Shown piece by piece: positions 25,999-35,717 of a stretch of 64,000 bases of DNA. The stretch comes from an uncultured Lachnospiraceae bacterium. Lineage in GTDB: Bacteria > Bacillota > Clostridia > Lachnospirales > Lachnospiraceae. A program made the position numbers and the translations under genes. Below the pieces are notes generated by a model. It did not search any database, had not been told where the DNA came from, and worked only from the letters and a program-made list of their open reading frames with translations. The DNA is taken from positions 1 through 64,000 of the forward strand of contig UQLY01000013.1 of NCBI GenBank assembly GCA_900542015.1, written 5' to 3'. Each line of letters opens with the position of its first letter. Position 1 is the first letter of the stretch.

Positions 25999-26259
25999 AT
26001 GAAATACAACCGAAATGTATACCGTTCTCTTGTAATGATAACCCAGTTTGGACTGAACATGCTGGTTCCCATATTGATTTGTACGTTTGTGGGAAACTTC
26101 ATGGACAAAAAACTGGGTACTTCTTTTTTTGTCATTATTTTCTTCTTTGTGGGCGCTCTGGCGGGTTTTCGCAACGTGTTTCTGTTCGCCAGAAAGATTT
26201 ATGAAGAAAAAGGGAGTCGGGATGAGAAAGCTAAGAGCAAAACTAAGAGACATAAATGA
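25999..26259 (+). CDS. atpZ: AtpZ/AtpI-family ATP synthase accessory protein
   Basis: The 86-residue protein has two membrane helices (about 10-32 and 42-63) separated by GNFMDKKLGTS, the usual AtpZ pattern, and a basic Lys-rich tail. Family members are small partners of the F0 part and have been tied to Mg2+ supply or c-ring assembly. The gene overlaps the next by 38 nt in another frame. Confidence 0.85.
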   Translation: MKYNRNVYRSLVMITQFGLNMLVPILICTFVGNFMDKKLGTSFFVIIFFFVGALAGFRNVFLFARKIYEEKGSRDEKAKSKTKRHK

Positions 26260-26620
26260 TTCTTTGCCGGCTCTGTTTTTGGGAATACTGGCGTTTGGAT
26301 TTCTTGCGGAAATCATTCCCGTATGGTTTGTGGACGATAAGGCGGGATATACGGCAGGACTTTTGATCGGCGTTGCCACGGCTCTGTTTTCGGCATGGCA
26401 TATGGCGTGGTCTTTGGACAGGGCGTTTGACTGCGACGAAGGCACCGCGACGAAGCGGATGCAAAAATACAGCGCGCTGCGTTACGGAGTGCAGTTGATT
26501 GTGCTGGGAGTGCTGATCGCGACGGGGATCGGGAATCCCTTAGCCGCGTTTTTAGGAATGTTCGGGCTGAAAGTATCGGCGTATTTAGCGCCGTTTACTG
26601 ATAAATTATTTAGGAGGTGA
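26222..26620 (+). CDS. atpI: AtpI-like membrane protein of the ATP synthase operon
   Basis: Taking the ATG at 26222, after GGGAGTCGGG, gives 132 residues with four membrane segments (about 13-30, 35-57, 78-98 and 100-122). The longer reading from 26087 would lie in the wrong frame inside atpZ. Position between atpZ and atpB and topology fit the AtpI group; sequence conservation is low in this family. Confidence 0.72.
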   Translation: MRKLRAKLRDINDSLPALFLGILAFGFLAEIIPVWFVDDKAGYTAGLLIGVATALFSAWHMAWSLDRAFDCDEGTATKRMQKYSALRYGVQLIVLGVLIATGIGNPLAAFLGMFGLKVSAYLAPFTDKLFRR

Positions 26621-26624
26621 ATGT

Positions 26625-27344
26625 ATGGGGCAGGGAATTTTGTTATCCGGCGCAGCCGATATCGATTTTATGATCCATGGGATATTTTCCTATGAATTGT
26701 TCGGTCAGACGGTCTGGATAACAACGACGCACGTCTGTGTACTGATTGTCTTTTTGCTGATCATAGGCTTTTGCCTGGCGGCGAACAGGGCAGTAAAGAA
26801 AGCCGACGACGTTCCCAAAGGGTTCCAGAATGTAGTTGAGCTGATTGTAGAAAAATTAGATGGCATGGTGCAGTCCACAATGGGAAAAAACGCTGCAAAG
26901 TTTGCCAACTACATCGGTACGATCTTTATTTTTATACTGATCAGTAATATTTCCGGACTGTTTGGTCTGCGTCCGCCTACTGCGGATTACGGAGTAACTC
27001 TTGCATTAGGTCTTATGACTTTTACTATCATTCATTTTAACAAGTTCAAGCACCAGCATTTAAGCGGTGTGATCAAAGGACTTTGTGACCCATGGCCGAT
27101 CTGGGCGCCAATCAATATTATTGGCGATGTGGCTGTGCCGATTTCATTGTCGCTGCGTTTGTTTGCCAATGTATTATCGGGTACCGTTATGATGGCGCTG
27201 GTTTACGGACTGCTTTCATGGATAGCAACCGCGTGGCCGGCTGTGCTGCATGTGTACTTCGATTTGTTCTCAGGCGCAATCCAGACATACGTATTCTGTA
27301 TGCTGACAATGACTTATGTGACAGATGCGATCGGTGAATCATAA
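26625..27344 (+). CDS. atpB: ATP synthase F0 subunit a
   Basis: The 239-residue protein has six predicted membrane segments. The C-terminal half holds PISLSLRLFANVLSGT with the essential Arg in LRLFAN, facing the c ring, and a final QTYVFCMLTMTYV helix. It forms the ion half-channels. AGGAGGTG precedes the ATG. Confidence 0.95.
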   Translation: MGQGILLSGAADIDFMIHGIFSYELFGQTVWITTTHVCVLIVFLLIIGFCLAANRAVKKADDVPKGFQNVVELIVEKLDGMVQSTMGKNAAKFANYIGTIFIFILISNISGLFGLRPPTADYGVTLALGLMTFTIIHFNKFKHQHLSGVIKGLCDPWPIWAPINIIGDVAVPISLSLRLFANVLSGTVMMALVYGLLSWIATAWPAVLHVYFDLFSGAIQTYVFCMLTMTYVTDAIGES

Positions 27345-27394
27345 GGAAAGAAAAGCAAAAATTTATTTGCATATTTTTAAGGAGGAAAACAAAC

Positions 27395-27646
27395 ATGGAA
27401 TTTAATGAAAACTTTATCTTAGGATGTTCGGCAATCGGCGCGGGACTTGCGGTTATCGCAGGTATCGGACCTGGTATCGGACAGGGTATCGCAGCGGGAC
27501 ATGCGGCAGCGGCAGTAGGCAGGAATCCGGGTGCAAAATCCGATATTACCTCTACCATGCTGCTTGGACAGGCAGTTGCCGAGACAACCGGTTTGTATGG
27601 TCTGTTGATCGCCATGTTATTATTATTCGTAAAACCTTTGGTCTAA
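27395..27646 (+). CDS. atpE: ATP synthase F0 subunit c, Na+-type
   Basis: The 83-residue hairpin protein has two membrane helices with the polar loop GRNPGAKSD. Ion-binding residues fit the Na+ type: Gln30 in GIGPGIGQG, and Glu63-Thr64-Thr65 with Tyr68 in GQAVAETTGLY. In the known Na+ rings of Ilyobacter the pattern is Gln, Glu-Ser-Thr and Tyr at the same places. H+ rings usually lack the Gln/hydroxyl pair. The coupling ion is thus inferred as Na+. Confidence 0.95.
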   Translation: MEFNENFILGCSAIGAGLAVIAGIGPGIGQGIAAGHAAAAVGRNPGAKSDITSTMLLGQAVAETTGLYGLLIAMLLLFVKPLV

Positions 27647-27684
27647 AAGCCTTCCAAAAATAAAAAAGAAAGGAGGCTTAAGAC

Positions 27685-28263
27685 TTGAATACGTTAGTGA
27701 ATACAGGGCTCATCCTGCTGAGCGAAACGTCGGTGGCAGAAGCGGGCATGACGAGACTGTTTGATCTGGATTTCCAGTTGATACATGATGCGGTGCTGAT
27801 GATTATTGCCGTCTTCGTTTTATTTCTGATCGCTTCCAACAAGCTGTTTAATCCTGTCAGAAAAATGATGCAGGACAGGCAGAACCGGATTGAGAACGAC
27901 ATTGAAAGCGCAAAGGAAGATAAGGAAAGCGCCAACGAGCTGAGACTGGAATATGAAGAAAAGTTAAAAAACATTGATAAGGAAGCTGAGCAGATTTTGA
28001 GCGATGCGAGAGCGAAAGCACTTAAGAACGAAGATCAGATCGTCGCGAAGGCAAAAGAGGAGGCGGCGGCAATCATTGCGCGTGCCAACAAGGAAGCCGA
28101 GCTGGAGAAACAGAGAGTTGCCGATGAAGTGAAGAAGGAAATGATCTCTCTTGCAAGCATCATGGCAGGCAAGGTGGTAAAGGCTTCCATCGATACGACG
28201 GTTCAGGACAGCTTAATCGATGAAACATTAAAGGAAATGGGTGAGAGCACATGGCTAAGCTGA
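27685..28263 (+). CDS. atpF: ATP synthase F0 subunit b
   Basis: The 192-residue protein has one N-terminal membrane helix (about 32-52) and a long charged coiled coil, as in the peripheral stalk. The start is TTG, 8 nt after AGGAGG; no ATG lies suitably placed. It overlaps atpH by 13 nt. Confidence 0.92.
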   Translation: MNTLVNTGLILLSETSVAEAGMTRLFDLDFQLIHDAVLMIIAVFVLFLIASNKLFNPVRKMMQDRQNRIENDIESAKEDKESANELRLEYEEKLKNIDKEAEQILSDARAKALKNEDQIVAKAKEEAAAIIARANKEAELEKQRVADEVKKEMISLASIMAGKVVKASIDTTVQDSLIDETLKEMGESTWLS

Positions 28264-28814
28264 TTTCAAAAACCTATGGAGATGCTTTATTTGAGCTGGC
28301 GGTAGAAAAGCAATGTGAAGACGACCTGTTTGCCGAAGCGGAGGCGGTTTTGAAAGCGCTTGTCGATAACCCGGATTTTTCCAGGCTGATGACTCATCCC
28401 AAGATTTTAAAGGAAGAAAAGTTAAAGATTTTGGAAGAGGTCTTTCAGGGGCGCGTTTCAGACGAAATGACTGGATTTATGGAGATCGTCATTAAAAAGG
28501 ACCGTTTTAGTGAAATGGAAGAAATTTTCCGCTATTTCATTTCCAGGGTAAAAGAATATAAAGGAATCGGAGTTGCATATGTCACGACTCCCCTCGGTTT
28601 GAATGAGATCCAGAAGGCAAATGTGAAAGAAAGACTGCTTGCCACGACTTCTTATAAGCAGATGGAGATCCATTACCGTGTGGATGAAGAGCTGATTGGC
28701 GGAATGGTAATCCGCATCGGCGACAGAGTGGTGGACAGTAGCGTCCGGACAAAATTAGAAGAGCTGAAACGGCAGCTTTTAAAGGTACGGCTTGACTGTG
28801 CCGACCGTAATTAA
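28251..28814 (+). CDS. atpH: ATP synthase F1 subunit delta
   Basis: The 187-residue protein starts MAKLISKTYGDALFELAVE and ends with the family signature VDEELIGGMVIRIGDRVVDSS followed by KLEELKRQL. It links the b stalk to the top of F1. The overlap with atpF suggests translational coupling. Confidence 0.95.
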   Translation: MAKLISKTYGDALFELAVEKQCEDDLFAEAEAVLKALVDNPDFSRLMTHPKILKEEKLKILEEVFQGRVSDEMTGFMEIVIKKDRFSEMEEIFRYFISRVKEYKGIGVAYVTTPLGLNEIQKANVKERLLATTSYKQMEIHYRVDEELIGGMVIRIGDRVVDSSVRTKLEELKRQLLKVRLDCADRN

Positions 28815-28836
28815 AAAGAAAGGTGCGTAAAGATCC

Positions 28837-30342
28837 ATGAATTTAAAACCAGAAGAAATCAGTTCGGTCATCAAGGATCAGATCAAGAGATATGCTTCTT
28901 CTCTGGAAGTCTCTGATGTGGGAACTGTTATTCAGGTAGCAGATGGTATCGCCCGTGTTCATGGTCTTTCCAATGCCATGCAGGGTGAGCTGCTGGAGTT
29001 CCCCGGTGAAGTATATGGTATGGTGCTGAATTTAGAGGAAGACAATGTCGGCGCCGTACTTTTGGGAAGCCAGAAGAACATCAATGAGGGAGATATTGTA
29101 AAGACAACGGGAAGAGTGGTTGAGGTTCCGGTCGGCGACGCGTTAATCGGACGTGTAGTCAATGCGTTGGGACAGCCTATCGACGGCAAGGGACCGATCA
29201 TGACCGATAAGTACCGCCAGATCGAGAGAGTCGCATCCGGCGTTATTACCCGTAAGAGCGTAGATACGCCGCTGCAGACCGGTATCAAGGCGATCGACTC
29301 CATGGTGCCCATCGGAAGAGGACAGAGGGAGCTGATCATCGGAGACAGACAGACCGGTAAGACGGCGATCGCCATCGATACGATCATCAATCAAAAGGGA
29401 CAGAATGTCAAATGTATTTATGTAGCAATCGGACAGAAAGCGTCTACGGTTGCAAGTATTGTAAAAACCTTGGAGGAGTTTGGTGCAATGAGCTATACGA
29501 CAGTCGTTGCGTCTACAGCGAGCGAGCTTGCGCCCCTCCAGTATATCGCTCCCTATTCGGGGTGCGCGATCGGCGAGGAATGGATGGAGAACGGAGAGGA
29601 CGTACTTGTGGTTTATGACGACCTGAGCAAGCACGCAACCGCTTACCGTACACTTTCCCTGCTTCTGAGGAGACCCCCGGGGCGTGAAGCTTATCCCGGC
29701 GACGTTTTCTATCTCCATTCGAGACTGTTGGAACGCGCGGCAAGGATGAGCGATGAATACGGCGGAGGCTCTTTAACGGCACTTCCGATTATTGAAACAC
29801 AGGCAGGCGATGTATCCGCATATATTCCGACCAACGTTATTTCCATTACGGACGGACAGATTTATCTGGAGACGGAAATGTTTAATTCCGGTTTCCGCCC
29901 GGCGGTAAACGCAGGTTTGTCCGTATCCCGTGTCGGCGGTGCGGCGCAGATCAAGGCGATGAAGAAAATTGCGGCGCCGATTCGTGTGGAGCTGGCGCAG
30001 TACCGCGAGCTTGCTTCCTTTGCACAGTTCGGTTCGGAATTGGACGCAGATACCAAGGAGAAGCTTGCCCAGGGGGAAAGAATCAAAGAGATTTTGAAAC
30101 AGCCGCAGTATCAGCCGATGGCGGTACAGTATCAGGTTATTATCATCTATGCGGCGACCAACAAATATCTGTTGGATATTCCGGTAGAGGATATTACCAG
30201 GTTTGAACAGGAATTTTTTACCTTTATTGATACGAAATATCCTGAGGTTCCGGAAAACATCGCAAAGGAAAAAGTGATTTCCGACGAGACGGAAGAAGCG
30301 CTTGTAAAGGCGATCAAAGAGTTTAAGGCAGAGTTTAAATAG
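28837..30342 (+). CDS. atpA: ATP synthase F1 subunit alpha
   Basis: The 501-residue protein has Walker A GDRQTGKTA near residue 170, the DELSE-equivalent region and the alpha-specific PGREAYPGDVFYLHSRLLERA. The N-terminal MNLKPEEISSVIKDQI contacts delta. It holds the non-catalytic nucleotide sites. Confidence 0.98.
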   Translation: MNLKPEEISSVIKDQIKRYASSLEVSDVGTVIQVADGIARVHGLSNAMQGELLEFPGEVYGMVLNLEEDNVGAVLLGSQKNINEGDIVKTTGRVVEVPVGDALIGRVVNALGQPIDGKGPIMTDKYRQIERVASGVITRKSVDTPLQTGIKAIDSMVPIGRGQRELIIGDRQTGKTAIAIDTIINQKGQNVKCIYVAIGQKASTVASIVKTLEEFGAMSYTTVVASTASELAPLQYIAPYSGCAIGEEWMENGEDVLVVYDDLSKHATAYRTLSLLLRRPPGREAYPGDVFYLHSRLLERAARMSDEYGGGSLTALPIIETQAGDVSAYIPTNVISITDGQIYLETEMFNSGFRPAVNAGLSVSRVGGAAQIKAMKKIAAPIRVELAQYRELASFAQFGSELDADTKEKLAQGERIKEILKQPQYQPMAVQYQVIIIYAATNKYLLDIPVEDITRFEQEFFTFIDTKYPEVPENIAKEKVISDETEEALVKAIKEFKAEFK

Positions 30343-30379
30343 GCATTAAATGAGCAACAGAAAGTAAAGGTGACAGACT

Positions 30380-31234
30380 ATGGCTTCCATGAGAAGTATT
30401 AAGAGACGTAAGGGCAGTATTCAAAGTACCCAGCAGATCACCAAAGCTATGAAGCTTGTGTCTACCGTAAAGCTCCAGCGTGCGAAAGGTCGCGCCGAAA
30501 GGTCCAAGGCATATTTTGAGTGCATGTATGCAACCGTGAAAAGTATGCTGGCAAGAACCGGATTTATCGAACATCCTTATTTAAAGCCCGGAGAAAGCAA
30601 TAAAAAAGCCGTGATCGTCATTACCTCCAACAGGGGTCTTGCCGGCGGTTACAATTCCAATGTCATTAAGTTGATTACCAAGGGCGATTTCAATAAGGAA
30701 GACGTTAAGATCTATACCGTCGGAAGAAAGGGAAAGGACGCCTTTGTCCGTTACGGATATGAGGTGGCAGGGGATTATTCGGATATGATCGAGGAACCTG
30801 CCTATGCCGACGCCATGGAAATCAGCAAAGTTGTATTGGAAGCTTTTTCCCAGGGAGAAATCGGGGAAATCTATCTGGCGTATACCGCGTTTAAAAACAC
30901 GGTTAGCCATGTTCCCACATTGTTAAAGCTCCTTCCCGTGGAAGCGGGGGATACCGGGGAAACGGATGACGATAAGACTTTGATGAATTTCGAGCAGGAC
31001 GAAGAGGAAGCTTTGAATCTTTTGATCCCCAAATATATTACCAGCCTGATATACGGCGGTATGGTAGAGTCGGTAGCAAGTGAAAACGGGGCAAGAATGC
31101 AGGCGATGGATTCGGCAACGAGCAATGCGGAAGATATGATCGAAAAATTATCCTTACAGTACAATAGAGCCCGTCAGGGATCTATTACGCAGGAATTAAC
31201 CGAAATTATAGCAGGTGCGGAAGCAATCAGCTAG
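30380..31234 (+). CDS. atpG: ATP synthase F1 subunit gamma
   Basis: The 284-residue protein starts MASMRSIKRRKGSIQSTQQI and ends YNRARQGSITQELTEIIAGA, the two paired helices of the rotor shaft. ITSNRGLAGGYN is the conserved centre. It lies between atpA and atpD as in most F-type operons. Confidence 0.97.
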   Translation: MASMRSIKRRKGSIQSTQQITKAMKLVSTVKLQRAKGRAERSKAYFECMYATVKSMLARTGFIEHPYLKPGESNKKAVIVITSNRGLAGGYNSNVIKLITKGDFNKEDVKIYTVGRKGKDAFVRYGYEVAGDYSDMIEEPAYADAMEISKVVLEAFSQGEIGEIYLAYTAFKNTVSHVPTLLKLLPVEAGDTGETDDDKTLMNFEQDEEEALNLLIPKYITSLIYGGMVESVASENGARMQAMDSATSNAEDMIEKLSLQYNRARQGSITQELTEIIAGAEAIS

Positions 31235-31256
31235 AAAAGGAGTGAAAGAAAAGAAA

Positions 31257-32654
<1,398 letters not shown>

Positions 32655-32658
32655 TTAA

Positions 32659-33063
32659 GTGGCGGACGAAAGAGCATTTGAATTAAAGATCATTACACCC
32701 GACCGTGTTTTCTATGAAGGAAACGCGGACATGGTAGAGTTTAATACCACGGAAGGAGAAATCGGCGTATATAAAAACCATATTCCGATGACCGTCATCA
32801 TCAGTCCGGGTATTCTGACCATTACAGAGGCGGAGCAGACCAAAGAAGCTGCGCTTCATGCGGGATTTGCGGAAATCCTTCCCCATAAAGTTACGATTAT
32901 GGCGGAGATTATAGAATGGCCTGATGAAATCGATGAAGAAAGGGCGGAGCAGGCGAAAGAGCGCGCTATGGACAGACTTTCGCACAAAACGTCGGAAACC
33001 GATGTGGCAAGAGCCGAAACCGCTCTCCAACGTGCCATTGCCCGTATTGAAGTATTAAAATAA
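32659..33063 (+). CDS. atpC: ATP synthase F1 subunit epsilon
   Basis: The 134-residue protein has an N-terminal beta sandwich (LKIITPDRVFYEGNADMVEF, TEGEIGVYKNHIPM) and a C-terminal two-helix part (about 90-134) that can inhibit ATP hydrolysis. The start is GTG, 4 nt after atpD. It closes the operon. Confidence 0.94.
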   Translation: MADERAFELKIITPDRVFYEGNADMVEFNTTEGEIGVYKNHIPMTVIISPGILTITEAEQTKEAALHAGFAEILPHKVTIMAEIIEWPDEIDEERAEQAKERAMDRLSHKTSETDVARAETALQRAIARIEVLK

Positions 33064-33102
33064 TTAAAAACCAACGGCAGGAAATTTTTTCTCAGCCGTC
33101 CC

Positions 33103-33135
33103 GGGGGATGCCGCTAAAAGCCGCATCCCCCATTT
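33103..33135 (+). terminator. Terminator of the ATP synthase operon
   Basis: GGGGGATGC (33103-33111) pairs with GCATCCCCC (33123-33131), followed by ATTTT. Confidence 0.88.
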
Positions 33136-33217
33136 TAAAATAAAAAAGCGAAAATCTATATGTTTTCATAGAAAATACATATTTTCGACATAAAATAAAA
33201 CCGAAAAAACAGAAACC

Positions 33218-33545
33218 AAATAGTAGATACAACCAAAACCCCTTCCCAAAATGGGAAAAACGGAGACAGCCAGAAAGCAGGAGATTTGCATATTGCCTGA
33301 TTTTTCAAGCCGTATGTAAAGAAGTGCCGATTTTTCTTACAGAATGCCTCACAACCAGGGTAATCCTGCCATGGATGGCAGGATTAGGTTCCGTCGTGCA
33401 TGGATGCACGTTGGAACCGACCCGTCCGGTATTCAATAAATCGCCGCATTCTGTTAGAAAAATGCACTTCGTACTCCGGCTTGAAAAACCAAGCAATATG
33501 CAAATCTCCGTCCGGCATCACTTTTTCCCCATGTATCTACTATTT
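33218..33545. repeat. 328-bp imperfect palindrome with nested hairpins
   Basis: The ends are a perfect 14-bp inverted repeat, AAATAGTAGATACA at 33218-33231 and its complement at 33532-33545. Arms of about 100 bp pair with scattered mismatches, including GGAGATTTGCATATTG against its complement and GCATTCTGT against ACAGAATGC. The centre has two hairpins, AATCCTGCC-ATGGAT-GGCAGGATT at about 33361-33386 and one built on GTGCAT/ATGCAC. No target duplication or transposase is seen. Several ORFs cross it on both strands, but they are artefacts of the symmetry. It fills most of the 508-bp gap between atpC and the CBS gene and could lie in the leader of the latter. Confidence 0.85.
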
Positions 33546-33571
33546 CCCATACATACAAAGGAGGACTCACA

Positions 33572-33973
33572 ATGAATGTTATTTCTCTTTTACTACCGAA
33601 AACACAGGTCGCTTATCTGGAGGAGGACGATTCGATCCGGCAGGGGCTGGAAAAGATGCGCGCCCACCGTTATACGGCGATTCCCGTTTTATCCAAGGAC
33701 GGGCATTACATAGGGACCGTCAGCGAAGGCGACTTTTTATGGCATATAATAGAATGTCAGAACAACAGCCTGAAGGCACAGGAAATGCTTTCGATCAGGG
33801 AAGTGCTGCGCGACAGCTTTAATCCGGCGGTAAAGATCGGCGTTTCCATGGAAGAATTGCTGGAAAAGGTCATGCAGCAAAATTTTGTGCCCGTAGTGGA
33901 CGACCGGGACTTTTTTATCGGTATCGTTACCAGACAGAGCATTATCAGAAATCTGCTGACGACGAAAAAATAA
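33572..33973 (+). CDS. CBS-domain pair protein
   Basis: The 133-residue protein consists of two CBS motifs (about 5-60 and 72-130), with HRYTAIPVLSKDGHYIGTVSEGDFL in the first and NFVPVVDDRDFFIGIVTRQSII in the second. Such free CBS pairs often bind adenine nucleotides and act as energy sensors. AAGGAGG lies upstream of the ATG. The palindrome at 33218-33545 ends 26 nt before it. A ligand or partner cannot be named. Confidence 0.88.
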   Translation: MNVISLLLPKTQVAYLEEDDSIRQGLEKMRAHRYTAIPVLSKDGHYIGTVSEGDFLWHIIECQNNSLKAQEMLSIREVLRDSFNPAVKIGVSMEELLEKVMQQNFVPVVDDRDFFIGIVTRQSIIRNLLTTKK

Positions 33974-34002
33974 CTGCGGCAGACAACAATGAGGGACGGA
34001 AT

Positions 34003-34460
34003 ATGAAAGAACTGTATTCTATCGGAGAGGCTGCAGGGATTATGGGGATTTCCGTACAGACTCTTAGAAATTATGCTAATTCGGAGCTGTTGAAGCCTCA
34101 ATATATTGATGAAAAAACGGGGTACCGTTATTATTCCTTTAAACAGTTTCATATGATCGACAGGATTGCTATCTGCGAAGTCTGAACATGCCTCTTTCGG
34201 AAATCGAGGAGATTATGAAAAGCGGAAACGTAGACGGATTAAGCGGGCACCTCGCCCTGCAAAAGAGCAGGATTGCGGGTAAAATTGAAGAACTGCAGGG
34301 AAAACCGGACGATATCCAATGGTATGAGAAATATTTCGCTTATATGAAAGACGATCCTTTGGACGGACATACCTATAAAATAATTTTGCCGGAACGCTAT
34401 GCGATCTTTGAAGAATACAAAGAAGGCGATACGGTGGAAACCATCGAGGCGCGGCTTGTC
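34003..34460 (+). pseudogene. Broken MerR-family regulator gene
   Basis: The first 60 codons give a clear MerR helix-turn-helix (LYSIGEAAGIMGISVQTLRNY, then KTGYRYYSFKQFH). The frame then ends at 34185, but the next frame continues the family with YLRSLNMPLSEIEEIMKSG, so one base has been lost near 34166-34170. The rest, with KIILPERYAIFEEYKEGD, stops being MerR-like near 34450, where it abuts a fragment of another gene in the opposite strand. The effector-binding domain is thus truncated too. AT-rich DNA and an intact gene follow farther on. Confidence 0.85.
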
Positions 34461-34469
34461 ATATTAAAG

Positions 34470-34930
34470 CACCGCTGCGAGGCGGCAAGTCTGGCGGCAT
34501 TGTCGCACTGTCTGCGGATACGCAGGTTGGCGGTATGGATTCCGCGGTACACAAGCCAGGAAGCATAAGGGCAGCCGGAGGTACCTGTCAGCATACGGAC
34601 AGAATGGATGTTTTCATATAAATTCATATCTTTTACGGTAATGGAGCCTGCAAGGGCGTCGGAATGTCCGTTGATAAACTTAGTCAGGCTGTTGATCACG
34701 ATGTCCGCGCCCAAAGTAAGGGGCTTGATGCAGATCGGGCTAGTAAAAGTGTTGTCCACCATCAGCAGAACATTCTGTGTATGAGCGATATTGGCAAGCT
34801 CTCCGATATCGCAAAGACGGTCTGTAGGGTTGCTCGCCACCTCGGTATATAGCATTTTCGTGTTGGAAGGCATCGCCTCTTTGACTGCCTCCAAATTGTC
34901 AAAAGGAACAAAAGTAGTTTCCGCGACAGG
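34470..34930 (-). pseudogene. Fragment of a Cys/Met-metabolism PLP enzyme
   Basis: On the minus strand a stretch of about 150 codons matches the middle of cystathionine gamma-synthase/methionine gamma-lyase-type enzymes: DNLEAVKEAMPSNTKMLYTE, ASNPT, VDNTFTSP and SLTKFINGHSD with the PLP lysine, ending YRGIHTANLRIRRQCDNAARLAA. Both ends are missing: the upstream side runs into stops near 34960 and the downstream side is joined to MerR DNA. About a third of a 380-residue enzyme remains. It is a deletion scar, not a working gene. Confidence 0.88.
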
Positions 34931-35126
34931 TATCTGATTATTTTTATAAACTCTATAATAGTATTAGAGTCAAGGGAAAAAATAAAAAAAGTTGTTTTGA
35001 TATGGAGAGCAGACATAGAAAAAAGCAAAAAGCGTTGGATCAATGTTTTGACAGAGGAGAGCCAGAAAGAAGGAACAATCCATATAAATCGCACATAATA
35101 TAATAAAAAACGGAGTCGCTTCGGCT

Positions 35127-35516
35127 ATGGACAATCGAAAAATTCTTCCTTTTTACATGACCTATCCGCTTCCTTTATATTATGAAGACGAGCATGAATG
35201 GATGAAAGATATGGAATATCTTCAGGGGCAGCATCCCATAGAGATCAGAATACTGCAGGGGGAAGTCGTGCAGTTTATGAATATGATGGACTATAGCGGC
35301 AGTATGATTTATGATGAATATCCCGATCGCTTTCTTTTGCAGAAATACGGAAAGGATATTGCGGATAAAGTGCGTAGAAAATATAAAGATGATGTGGAAA
35401 ACCCCGTCCATAAAACCCTTGACTGGGACGGATTTGAAGAGATTATTATGTTATTGCTGCATGAGGAAATCCTCAAAAGGCGTCATCGCAGAAACAGAGG
35501 GTCTCTCAGATTTTAA
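35127..35516 (+). CDS. Hypothetical protein, unknown family
   Basis: The 129-residue product is not recognised. It begins MDNRKILPFYMTYPLPLYYE, is rich in Tyr, Met and acidic residues in the first half, and has a basic helical C-terminus (EEILKRRHRRNRG). No signal peptide or Cys motif is present. A short terminator follows. The gene seems intact, although it stands next to the MerR/PLP scar. A spore-related function is possible from composition, but nothing in the sequence proves it. Confidence 0.6.
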   Translation: MDNRKILPFYMTYPLPLYYEDEHEWMKDMEYLQGQHPIEIRILQGEVVQFMNMMDYSGSMIYDEYPDRFLLQKYGKDIADKVRRKYKDDVENPVHKTLDWDGFEEIIMLLLHEEILKRRHRRNRGSLRF

Positions 35517-35570
35517 TGGAAGGTTTTAGCAGAAAGCGTGGAAACGCCACCGGTTTATGAAAAAACGTGT

Positions 35571-35588
35571 ACGCCGGCGGCGTTTTTT
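35571..35588 (+). terminator. Short terminator after the hypothetical gene
   Basis: ACGCC (35571-35575) pairs with GGCGT (35579-35583), followed by TTTTTT. The stem is only five pairs. Confidence 0.5.
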
Positions 35589-35717
35589 GGCGCTTTAAAA
35601 AGAAAGGCAGGAGAGGAGTTCAGAGAAATTTTAGTTGTGGTTTTGAGGGAAAGGAATTAGAATAGAGTCATACTTATGTACAAATGAAAATAAAGAATAC
35701 CGTAAAGGAACTGCAGC

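Noticed and set aside
33305..33822. Several overlapping ORFs of 60-140 codons on both strands
   Set aside because: They arise from the symmetry of the 328-bp palindrome or from wrong frames of the CBS gene; none has a ribosome site or family pattern.
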